Source of the DNA: Siphonodentalium dalli
Lineage: Eukaryota > Mollusca > Scaphopoda > Gadilida > Siphonodentaliidae
Length of the DNA stretch: 64,000 bases
Assembly (NCBI GenBank): GCA_032622095.1
Contig: CP136069.1
Coordinates: 185,555,122-185,619,121, forward strand
Direction of reading: 5' to 3'
Below the pieces are notes generated by a model. That model saw nothing but the letters and a program-made list of their open reading frames with translations. It searched no databases and was not told the DNA's origin. The position numbers and the translations under genes were made by a program. Each line of letters begins with the position of its first letter. The first letter of the stretch is position 1. Shown piece by piece: positions 55,000 through 64,000 of this stretch.

Positions 55000-57526
55000 A
55001 ATGTTACGAGATAATCAAATTTTAAAGTTTGACGATGTAGTACTCGTGAACTATAAGAGATACATTGGTCGGCTTGTCACCAAAATGTAGACAATTTTAT
55101 GCTCTTTCGAGCAAAATAAAAGGCAGTGCCACAACAGTTAGTGACACACTACCAGCAACAGTTCCATCGAGGTTTACATAGCACAACATAGAACGGAATT
55201 AATGCAACTCAGTATTGTGTAGCATTTGGCAACGATAAGGTTTTTTCAGGGCGAACTTGTTCCATGTGCCATTTCACCACCACTTAAGTCACATGGAACA
55301 CATTGGAACGAAGTTCTTCTATACAATAACGTGATAACAAATTGGAAATCAGAAAGATATTGAGGTCTAATTGTTTCATATACACAAATTTTATGTATTA
55401 TTATGTATATACATGTAGAACAATTGGTACCAAAATATGATGATGTATCGATTAGAACCTCACAACATGAATGGGGTTTATCAGTCCTAAATGAAACACC
55501 AACAGTATTCTAACCTGACGTTTATCCCAGGTATGTGTTGTTAGTGTTGGGAATTGATTGAGAAGCAACGTCATATCCATGAAGAGGGCCTTAAAGCGAT
55601 TTGACCCTGTGTTTACAGTGGGGATTGTAGGGTATCACTATAGCGCCCGCGAAGTCGGCAACAAAATGATATACTACACAAAAGTTTCTCTTGACACATT
55701 GCCGGCATACTGGACAGCATTTATTTTATCGCAAACGGTTCGGTAATTATATGTAAGGGTGCCATTAGCTTGTTTTGTTATGACCAACCCACACTGCGAA
55801 ATTTAAAAATAAAAAGAAACTGCCTCCAGCCATTTACCATAAAACTAATTCATAGGAAGTAATGGGAGTATAGGAAAAGGAGTCTATATGGATTATGGAA
55901 CCAATGGCTAACTTAGCTCCAACTTATTTAAACACTTACAGAAGCATTTTCATATACTTCTAATGAACCAAACCTCGGAACCAAATTATTGGTTACTTCT
56001 ATGGGACACCATTGAATTATATATGACACCAATTTCAATTATTCTTGCAATGCATACCTGAGAAAAACAGATTTGACGATAAAGTATTGAAAAATAGCAG
56101 ACATTTACGTGATAATCAGAGCCATGGAAAACGCGGTATAATAGCGAGTGCTCAGACTGACCATACTTATAAATCCCTTGCCACTTAGACTCATGAGCAA
56201 CATTTAATGAATGAAAGTAAGCGTTGAGATCTATAAGACATTACTAGTACATAAACTGGTTAGTCACCGAGGAGTGTTACTGACCAATTCGGAGCGGAGG
56301 CCTATATAACGTGTGCGAGATGACAGTGCAGTCACCATAATATCACAAGGCCACAGATAATACATTTACATTGTCTGTGTCGACTAAACACAATTGAGAC
56401 ATCAGAGGAAATCAACTCGTCAAATTGAAAAACTGATAACGATTAGATTATATTCTTTACCAACTTTAAAAGTCGGGGCCGCTACGTTATAATGTCGGGC
56501 TGGAAGTTAGTTATTATATAATATACATCACGATGTTGGGCCAAAGAGGTAGAACCTGTCTGGAGGCGATAGACGCTACACCACCAGCGCTAAAGTGTCA
56601 TGATCTATCGATTACCGAAGTTCCTCTACGTATAATATTATGTGTATTAAGACTTAGCGTGCCGTGGGAACAAATTTCAATAAACAAAGCTCTTGAATAT
56701 CAAAATGTTTAATGGAAAAACATCAGCATAGAACTAACTCAAACCAATACATGTATGTTTCTGAATTTTCCTTTTCGATGTAAACATTACTGGCGAAAAA
56801 ATACCGATATTTCAAGATTGTCTCTGGGTACGCTCCAATATAAGTATGGACATCAAATAACTTACTATAGTTTTGCCGAAGAACTACGTCACTGTCATCA
56901 TCATGGTGCATATGGATGGATATGCACATCTGATTTGTTGTTCTACGCATATTTTGCAGATATCCATCACAGACACACCGAACATCTAGTTTGGTCGCAA
57001 TCGATGAAAATTAAGCCGCCAAAGCAGCTGTCAAAGGTTGACATTTAATTTACCCATACACGTTTGCACGTCAAGTTAAAATAATGTAATATTGTAAACT
57101 TCTATAACCTAAACGCTCCCAGCACTTTAAGTTGGACTTATCACTAATACGTCCAACCATTTATATGATGCACCATTGTTTCCCTTGTCCAAATCTATAC
57201 TCAAGTTAGTTAGAGAATCTGTCATTGGGTGGAATTGCACATTTGATACACCATCCATCATAAATGACATCTAAAATGACCTCTTCTTGAGTATAGTTCA
57301 TGCTAAATGTTTCACACAAACTCCAAGCAATGTCTATGAATGAAACCTACATAACAACGAGATTCTGATTGAAAACTGTTAACATGTACCACGTGAAACC
57401 ATGACAAAAATGCGATTGCGAGGTGGAATGGGTTGGATTCCTGCCTCCTCATCCGATCACGGGTTGTATTGCCCTCACGCTCACAACAAATATTGATATC
57501 TAGAGTATAAATGGTAGTGTTGATAT
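55000..57526. other. Interior of the 6.9-kb element, no identified gene
   Basis: A hairpin (TGTTCCATGTG ... CACATGGAACA) lies at about 55258-55300. A 97-codon plus-strand ORF lies at 56755-57048 (His-rich middle LRHCHHHGAYGW), with an overlapping minus-strand ORF. No family is recognised, and it may be a decayed exon. Confidence 0.35.
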
Positions 57527-58425
57527 TTAAGGGGCGCTCCACTCGTCAAATATTCAAAAATATATTTTTTAAAAGGCAAGTTAACAGAATTTCACCCCTG
57601 CTTGCTATTCAACATAGAGACAATAGAATTAACCCTAACATGTGATATAAGTTGGTCATTATGATTTAATAGAAATTATAAAAAATATTTACAAAGTACC
57701 AAAATATATTTTTGCAGCAATAATCACATATATACAAACCTTATAATACCATCTGGAAGATGCATAATGTCTGCAGTGTGCAGTGAACACTGTTCTGCAC
57801 AGTTAGCATAAACTTGCAGGAATGTAATTTGATCTGCATGTAAACAAAAAACATGTGCTTTTGTTTTGATATGGATACCCGATTCATCACATACAATACA
57901 AATTTGTCTTTTTATAGTTCCAGGAACCATAAATAACATTTTTGTCTTGTGCCGCTTATACTGACAACTTATATGCTAAGCCTATCATAATATGTGTTGT
58001 ATAGTCAGTCCGTAGTCCTGAAACCATCCAAAGACAGAATTGTGTTTTATGTGAATCGGGTTTTCATATCAAAACAAAAGTACATGCTTTCTGTTTACAT
58101 GTAGTTCAAAGTACATTCCTGCAAGTTTGATGCTAACTGTGCAGAACAGTGTTCACTGCACACTGCAAACATTGTGCATCTCCCAGATGCATGGTATTAT
58201 AATGTTTGTATAAATGTGTTTTACGATTTCTTGGAAATTGTTTTGGATATATTTTTTCTAATTTCTATATAATCATAGTGACCAACTTATGTCACATTTT
58301 GGGGTTAATTGTATTGTCTGTATGTATCATAGCTATAGGAAATACAAGCAGGGATGAAACCCTGTTAACTTGTCTTTTTTTTAAAATAGATTTTTGAAGA
58401 ATTGACGAATAGAGCGCCCCCTTAA
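57527..58425. mobile_element. TTAA-flanked 890-bp complete fold-back
   Basis: TTAA-GGGGCGCTCCACTCGTCAA and TTGACGAATAGAGCGCCCCC-TTAA. The two ~430-bp arms pair throughout to a centre near 57978. A minus-strand frame in the left arm (57939-57724: QICIVCDESGIHIKTKAHVF, then CLHADQITFLQVYANC) looks protein-like, but its counterpart in the other arm is broken. TTAA with G-run ends suits Kolobok or piggyBac relatives. Confidence 0.85.
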
Positions 58426-58666
58426 CGGCACACGGGTGGCATTTTATATATTCAAAAACATGGGCATATATAGGATGAGTTTAAAAAGCATATTCCAAAC
58501 ACGTATAACAACCAAATGCAAAGAAACTTACCACCTTGGTGTATACAAAAAGTTGTTGGAAAAACTGTACCAAAACGCTACTTTTTTGACAAAAAAACTA
58601 TATCCACCCATAACTGCATGTGACAGAACAAAATATGCTTCCGCGCGTCGTAGCTTTTTCTTATAA

Positions 58667-59941
58667 GGCCTAAAAAAAAAAGACGTTTGTTTCCGCTAAC
58701 CCGACCGACCCTATTTTAAACCCCCGACCCTAAACTTTTTATTGCCATTGCAATTTTGTTCTTCTTTGAATTTAGGTCCTAATTCATATCATAACAAGAT
58801 GCAAAACATTTATATATATTGACATAAGAAATTTTAGTTTACAATAAGATTTAAGTTTAACAGTTGGAATCATACTGTAAAGTATGTTTGGCTTTATCTA
58901 GCTTTCATCTGTGAAAACTTCAAATAATTTCAGTTCAGGTTTGTTATGATTCAGCCTTCAGACTTCAGTATTTCAATCAAATACAGTACAGGAACATTGC
59001 CTAACAATTTGATCGGACCAACCTGGTTATCAGGTGGGATCTCATAATACCAAATGAAAAATTAACATAGAGATTAGTACTATAAATAGTAAATACTAAC
59101 TAAATAGACATTGTTTCTGTACTATGTAGTATATTATGTATGTGTCTCGCTTGAATTTTATAAAATAGCCTACTATATGAATTAGAGTGATAATGGTAAG
59201 TCTCATTTCAAGCAGGATAAGCATAATCCATTGAACCAAAAGATATCTGACAATAAGTTATAAGCATTTCCAATCCATACATATATAAAAATTTCCAAAG
59301 TTATGCTTGAGAAACTTGAACAATTTGACCTCTCAGTAAAATTCAAAATACTGACTCAAAGTGCCCTAGATTAGCTCTAAATGCAATGGATTTTCAAATT
59401 TTTTCCACGGGGAGAACCCCCACCATCAGCAGGGGGTCACCCCTCCCAAACCTTCCTCCGCACAGGCCTTCAGGTTATGTCTTTGGCATATCATTGCCCA
59501 AAAACAGGTGTCCCCAAAAAATACCTAGATCCTTCACCGATTGCGGAGGAAAAGGTGGGGTTGTGAAGCCATCATTAAGAGATCGGTACAAGACGGTCAC
59601 TCCAATATATGACAGTGCAGTGGTGCTGGACTGACTCCAGTTGTCGCCAGACCATATGGGAAATATTAGGATTATCAAAGACTATATTAGTATATAGACT
59701 AGTATATATGTAAATATTGAAGCATATGTAAGATTGAATTGGAGTTTTTAGTTCCTCTGTCATTTGGGTTAACCTGATTGGGGCTAAGAAGTGCATAGTT
59801 TGGGTTATTGACAAGTATTATACAGTTATTTTTAAAGATACTGAAAAAAAAAAGTTAACAAAAAAAAAAAGTTAAGCCTACCTACCTACCCTAATTTTTT
59901 TCAGCTCGTTAGCGGAAACAAATGTATTTTTTATTTAGGCC
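58667..59941. mobile_element. PIF/Harbinger-like MITE
   Basis: The ends GGCCTAAAAAAAAAAGACG and complement share a further TTTGTTTCCGCTAAC, and TAA flanks both sides (58664-58666, 59942-59944). A 3-bp TWA duplication and GG-start ends are typical of PIF/Harbinger. An inner piece around 59400-59545 carries AAAACAGGTGTCCCCAAA, related to 19100. No transposase. Confidence 0.65.
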
Positions 59942-59944
59942 TAA

Positions 59945-60890
59945 TGAATTCCATTAGCAGTATTGTCAGGCTATAACTTGTGATTGAATTAGGTATAGGG
60001 ATCATTCATTGGTAACAGTTTAGCAGTTTAAGTGGCTGTTGTGTCATTGGCGTTCATGGCATGTCCCTGTTTTTCTAATCGTTGAAGTGCACTGTTAAAA
60101 TATGAGCTCACTTTCGGACAGGATCTCCAACATCTACAACATAAATACATTTATGGGATAATGCCTCCGACCCACAACCTGTGGGTACATGACAGCTGGC
60201 ACAAATTAAAAAGGAGTTAACTTCAGGGTGGTCCTCAAACCCTACGAACAAAATTATAAACATCAGATATGTGAGATGTCCACAAATTCAAAAAAATTAA
60301 CTGCGGTGGTGCACTCAGACCCTCTTAAACAACGTTAAACATCTGAGGTGTCACCAACTCCTGGAACTCTAACATATTCAACATTGGGGTCGCACTTAGA
60401 CCCTAAACAAAGATAAACATCTTATGTAATGTAGTTATCCTCACACCATAAATGAAATTTAATCGTTTAGCTGGTCCAGAAGCGACAAATGGTGTTGGTC
60501 TTATTACTGCGAGATTTTTACATTATTAAACAACCATCATGGTCAAATGATCTGGTACTGGAATAAAGAATGGCAGCGTTATAAATTTCCAATAATAAGT
60601 TAGACGTCCATTTTGACACATAGCCATTGAATGCATCATCATTACTGTATGGTATAGTGAAGCCTATGTAGATTGTAGAATCACTAATTACGGAGTTGAG
60701 TGGGTTAATTAGTGATGTACTGTATAACTGGAATCCATCACTAATTATCCCATTAAACTCGACATACTTGATTGGTATAGAGCAATGTATATCGGGCAGC
60801 ATTCTGATGATGCCATTATTTAATCACAATGGACGGCTGAAATATATGAGGAAGTCTAGTATCCGGATTTAAAATGTTCAACTCTGGCAT
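59945..60890. other. No identified gene
   Basis: Repeated phrases of CTCAGACCCT / AACATCTGA type at 60220-60430 form a loose ~75-bp repeat. An inverted motif (ATCACTAATTA ... TAATTAGTGAT) lies at about 60681-60712. A 94-codon minus-strand ORF shows no family. Confidence 0.4.
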
Positions 60891-60892
60891 AT

Positions 60893-61486
60893 AACATCGG
60901 TAGGTAAGTCTGGTTGCGAAACAAAAGTGTCAACGCGCAAACATTAGAAATAGAAACTTAGGGATCAACGTTGGTTGACATCATGGGCGGTTTCTCGGGT
61001 ACACTCATGCAGATAACATCGGTAGGTAAGTCTGGTTGCGAAACAAAAGTGTCAACTGGGAAGTTGAACTGCACTGTTGGTCGCGCAAACATTAGAAATA
61101 GAAACTTCGGGATTAACGTTGGTTGACATCATGGGCGGTTTCTCGGGTACACTCATGCAGATAACATCGGTAGGTAAGTCTGGTTGCGAAACAAAAGTGT
61201 CAACTGCACCGTTGGTCGCGCAAACATTAGAAATAGAAACTTCGGGATCAACGTTGGTTAACATCATGAGCGGTTTCTCGGTCAAACTCTGGCATATAAC
61301 TTCGGTAGGTAAGTCTGGTTGCGAAACAGAGATGTTAACAGCACCGTTGGTCGCGCTAACATTAGAAATAGAAACTTCGGGATCAACGTTGGTTGACATC
61401 ATGGGTGGTGTCTCGGTCAAACTCTGGCATATAACATCGGTAGGTAAGTCTGGTTGCTGAATAGCAGAACAGGTACTCAGTTCCAC
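60893..61486 (-). CDS. Repetitive ORF with 42-residue repeats (fragment)
   Basis: Four 126-bp repeats keep the minus strand open for three of them: QPDLPTDVICQSLTEKPP, MMSTNVDPEVSISNV and CATNGAVDTFVS recur. Replacements are mostly conservative (for example CQSLTE / CMSVPE), and the frame also extends upstream past 61486 without ATG. A 17-bp insertion near 61055 introduces a stop before the fourth repeat. The plus strand is open too because the period is a multiple of three, so coding is not proven. It lies ~400 bp from the right TIR of the 6.9-kb element. Confidence 0.35.
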
Positions 61487-61879
61487 TTTGTCCGATGTTA
61501 CGTAATATCGTATAATACAGTTACGCTTTGATTGATGTGACCAAAAAATTACTCAGAATTGTCACATCGACCAAAGTTGCACAGAAAAGTACCACCATAA
61601 CAACATATCAAACATATTGGAACTGATATATGTATCACAAATAACTGATGACAAAAAATAACTAAGCAAATAAACTATAAGACACAGTGGAACTGAATCC
61701 ATCCTACTTTAGAGCACAACGAACAAGGGAGAATCGCTGATATATCCATAACGAAGCAAGATACAACATCAGGCATAAGAGCATCGGATAGAGCTTGACA
61801 ATTTACCCCGGGTGAGTATGGTTCGGACGTTTCATACCACTAGGCCACTTAGAACAAGTTGGAACTGAGGTGACGAGTT

Positions 61880-62286
61880 GACTGGTGACAGTGTCTATTT
61901 TGACATTTGATGATATCCATGCTGGTTTTTGACAAAAAAATTTCCAGACGTTCTTTTTCGAGATCAGGGATGGGCCCTTTCGGTTGGGGCAGTATCACAG
62001 AGAGTCCTCTCGGGCTTACTCCGTGTAGCACGCAGGATTTGAGGAATTCCAGGTGGAGTGAAAGTTTAAGTTTCTTGGTGATTTGGTTCCGAATGTTGCG
62101 GTATGTTGAGAAATTATCTTCTGTAATACATGCTTTGGTGTATCTTGGGAGTGCCTCGTCCGTGCGTGTGCATTTATTGGGTCTGACGGTGTCCAGTCAT
62201 TGGGACCTCACTGTGGACGCAGATACACTGCCGAGTGCAGTGTCTGAAACACTGGCCATCTCACTGTTTGGTGAAAATGTAGCCAT
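61880..62286 (-). pseudogene. PLE N-terminus
   Basis: The minus strand starts at ATG 62286 (MATFSPNSEMASVSD) and goes on after one TGA to YRNIRNQITKKLKLSLHLEF, then LKSCVLHGVSPRGL, in the manner of PLE N-termini (NQI-KKL...-EFL..C...G..P-GL). A frameshift near the T run at 61930 is needed before the frame that reads IDTVTSQ. It stops at the TIR element and resumes at 54957. Confidence 0.7.
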
Positions 62287-62377
62287 TGTTGATTACTGGT
62301 GGGACGTAAGAAAAGGGAAGGTGAAAGAGAACAAAGTTCTCCAGGGAAAACACCAGTAACCAACTAAACCTTTGCTA

Positions 62378-62418
62378 GGTCTACGCGTTTCGATTATGGT
62401 TAATCTTCGTTCAGGACC
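62378..62418 (-). ncRNA. Degenerate type I hammerhead-ribozyme-like motif
   Basis: Minus strand: GGUC, CUGAACGA, stem II (GAUUA-ACCA-UAAUC), GAA, minimal stem III ACGCGU, A, GACC. GGUC and GACC form stem I. This is the layout known for PLE hammerheads, which have a very short stem III. The CUGANGA box has one extra base (CUGA-AC-GA), so activity is doubtful. It lies ~95 nt upstream of the PLE start and ~40-80 nt downstream of a TATA-like box. Confidence 0.5.
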
Positions 62419-62453
62419 AGATGTGGTTTGTGAAATATTGTGGGAAACCTCGT

Positions 62454-62492
62454 CCTTTTATAGCCCGTTTGGGGCTTAGCTTCGATTTCATT
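62454..62492 (-). promoter_or_regulatory. TATA- and CCAAT-like promoter of the PLE
   Basis: On the minus strand CTATAAAAGG is at 62463-62454, and CAGCCAATG, a CCAAT box, about 25-30 bp further upstream. Both precede the hammerhead-like motif and the PLE ATG in the order expected of a PLE 5' region. Confidence 0.4.
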
Positions 62493-62544
62493 GGCTGTTG
62501 ACAAGTTAGTATGGGTCAGACTGGGTTGTTGTAGAGTTTACGTG

Positions 62545-64000
62545 TGTTGTCTCATGATATGGGGTTCTCATTGGGGTTGTCATGTGAGATAGGATACAGA
62601 TGGGGTTCTCTCATGGTTTGGATGGGGTTCCCATGAGAAGGTCTGCAGTGGTATTGGGTTGCCATATGGGGTTCTCGTGGGTGGCCTGTGTTCGGTGACA
62701 TGGGGTTCTCGTGTGAGTTATGATATGGATGGGGTTCTCTCATGGTATGGATGGGGTTCCCATGAGAGAAAACATGAGGGCATGGGGTTTGGCATATGGG
62801 GTTCTCGTGGCGACAGGGGGTTCCCATTATGGTTATGGGGTTCCCGTATTCACGGGATAGATGGAGTTATCGTGGAAATGAAATGGGGTTCCCGTTTGGG
62901 CGTTTATTGGATGCATGGTGTTGCCGTTTATGAGTGGGGTTCTCATATGAGTAGTATGGGGTTCCCATGTGATGCTCTCTGAGGGAGCGAAGTGGAGTGT
63001 GTGGTCCCGATGGGGTTCCCGTTATCACGGGATAGATGAGGTTATCGTGGAGATGAAATGGGGTTCCCGCCTGGGCGTTTGCTGGATGCATGGTGTTGCC
63101 GTTTGCTGTTCCATTGAGGTTCCCATATTTTGTTTTATGTGGTCATCATGGGGTTCTCATGTCGTGAGTGGTGGATGTGGTCTTCGTGTGGAAGTCTATC
63201 GTCTATCACTCAACCTGGAACCAAAAATCCCAGGACTCAACAAACAGATTCAGTGGAGCAAAACCCACTAGCCCCCGTTAGCTTCGACATCAGACAACTG
63301 TCTCTCAACCCCACAGCCCACCCCCACAGGGTAATCACCCCAACGTAGAACACCCACATGGTAACACCACCCACAATACCATGGTTAACCCCAAATTGAG
63401 AACCCCACACGGGAACTCGTAACATGCATGCCACAAATGGAGACCCCCAAAGGCACAATCCCCTATAGAACCCCACGCGGGAACCCCTTCCAACTATGCG
63501 ATTCCCAGTGCCACACATGCACACGGGAACCCCTTGAGGACCATAAACGGCAACCCCTTGCCTCCATAGACTTCCACACGAAGACCCCATCCATCACTCA
63601 TGAGAACCCCATGATGACCACATAAAACAAAATATGGGAACCTCAATGGAACAGCAAACGGCAACACCATGCATCCAGCAAACGCCCAGGCGGGAACCCC
63701 ATTTCATCTCCACGATAACCTCATCTATCCCGTGAATACGGGAACCCCATCGGGACCACACACTCCACCTCGCTCCCTCAGAGAGCATCACATGGGAACC
63801 CCATACTACTCATATGATAACCCCACTCATAAACGGCAACACCATGCATCCAATAAACGCCCAAACGGGAACCCCATTTCATTTCCACGATAACCCCATC
63901 TATCCCGTGAATACGGGAACCCCATAATCATAATGGGAACCCCTGTCGCCACGCAAAGGCACTCCACGTGAACCACATATGGCAACCCCCACACCCTCAT
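62545..64000. repeat. Inverted tandem array of GGGGTTCCC-type units, runs off the window
   Basis: From 62545 to about 63203 the sequence repeats ATGGGGTTCTC/ATGGGGTTCCC words in plus sense, mixed with longer units (CACGGGATAGATG-GTTATCG; GCGTTT-TGGATGCATGGTG). From about 63345 to the end the same sequence is in minus sense. Long-range pairs include GTCTTCGTGTGGAAGTCTAT (63180) with its complement at 63567. A ~360-bp partly unique loop separates the arms. Repetitive ORFs here are a by-product. Confidence 0.9.

Larger units (their letters stand above)
54962..61875. mobile_element. 6,914-bp TIR element inserted in the PLE
   Basis: The left end CGTCACCTCAGTTCCAACTT and the right end's complement match perfectly for 30 bp (through GTTCTAAGTG). 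The flanks are AGTT (54958-54961 and 61876-61879). Outside, the PLE reading frame resumes on the other side, so the element is an insertion with a 4-bp target duplication. It contains a TTAA fold-back, a Harbinger-like MITE and a 126-bp repeat ORF, but no recognised transposase. Four-bp duplications occur in Sola, Academ and Ginger superfamilies; none can be assigned. Confidence 0.85.

Noticed and set aside
54094-55014. Plus-strand ORFs of 146 and 131 codons
   Set aside because: Antisense of the PLE reading frame, which carries the recognised motifs.
59381-59634. Pro/Gly-rich overlapping ORFs
   Set aside because: Lie in a repeated segment of the Harbinger-like MITE; no domain.
61907-62359. 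150-codon plus-strand ORF
   Set aside because: Antisense of the PLE N-terminal fragment and its upstream region.
62552-63893. ORFs rich in GNP/WGS repeats
   Set aside because: Translations of the inverted GGGGTTC array; open on both strands.

Overview
The window is 64 kb of AT-rich, repeat-saturated nuclear DNA from a eukaryote, most likely a marine invertebrate and probably a mollusc. The evidence is the lack of operons or dense ORFs, the intron-type splice signals, the many MITEs, a Penelope-like retroelement (PLE), Helitron-type ends, and tandem families of the 'AAGGGCCATAACTC' kind often seen in bivalves. The mollusc call is inference. Only one exon looks like a host gene: the last exon of an acid phosphatase type 7 / purple acid phosphatase-like gene on the minus strand at 29.3-29.8 kb. 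No intact autonomous transposon was found.

Layout. 0.2-3.0 kb: a 31-bp satellite split by a 1.36-kb hAT-like element. 5.9-8.7 kb: an element with ~0.7-kb inverted arms around RecQ-like helicase exon fragments. 9.5-11.7 kb: CTTAAG palindromes, then a 139-bp palindromic satellite between two copies of a fold-back element. 15.2-17.2 kb: three head-to-tail units with Helitron-like 3' ends and ~121-bp internal repeats carrying NRF1-like sites. 19.6-32.1 kb: several MITE families (TA, TTAA/piggyBac-like, other TTAA, and a GTCTGTC family), minisatellites, the phosphatase exon and a 164-bp satellite with higher-order structure. 35.1-36.3 kb: a tandem segmental duplication in which one copy carries a MITE and the other is the empty site. 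38.3-41.5 kb: a 3.2-kb fold-back element with an 8-bp target duplication.

42.5-62.5 kb is a nest of transposons in and around a PLE. PLE N-terminal, reverse-transcriptase and GIY-YIG endonuclease pieces lie in order on the minus strand at 62.3-61.9, 55.0-53.3 and 44.7-43.8 kb. The first gap is exactly a 6,914-bp terminal-inverted-repeat (TIR) element with a 4-bp duplication (AGTT). The second gap holds a 4,750-bp TIR element (8-bp duplication CTGGGTTC) and a 969-bp hAT MITE (8-bp duplication TTGGTAAC). A degenerate hammerhead-ribozyme-like motif and CCAAT/TATA-like boxes lie upstream of the PLE start. 62.5-64.0 kb begins another long inverted tandem array that runs off the window.

The recurring theme is inverted or palindromic DNA at every scale, from 20-bp hairpins to 3-kb fold-backs, with tandem arrays growing inside transposon ends. 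All boundaries and homologies were read by eye; no search or folding program was run.
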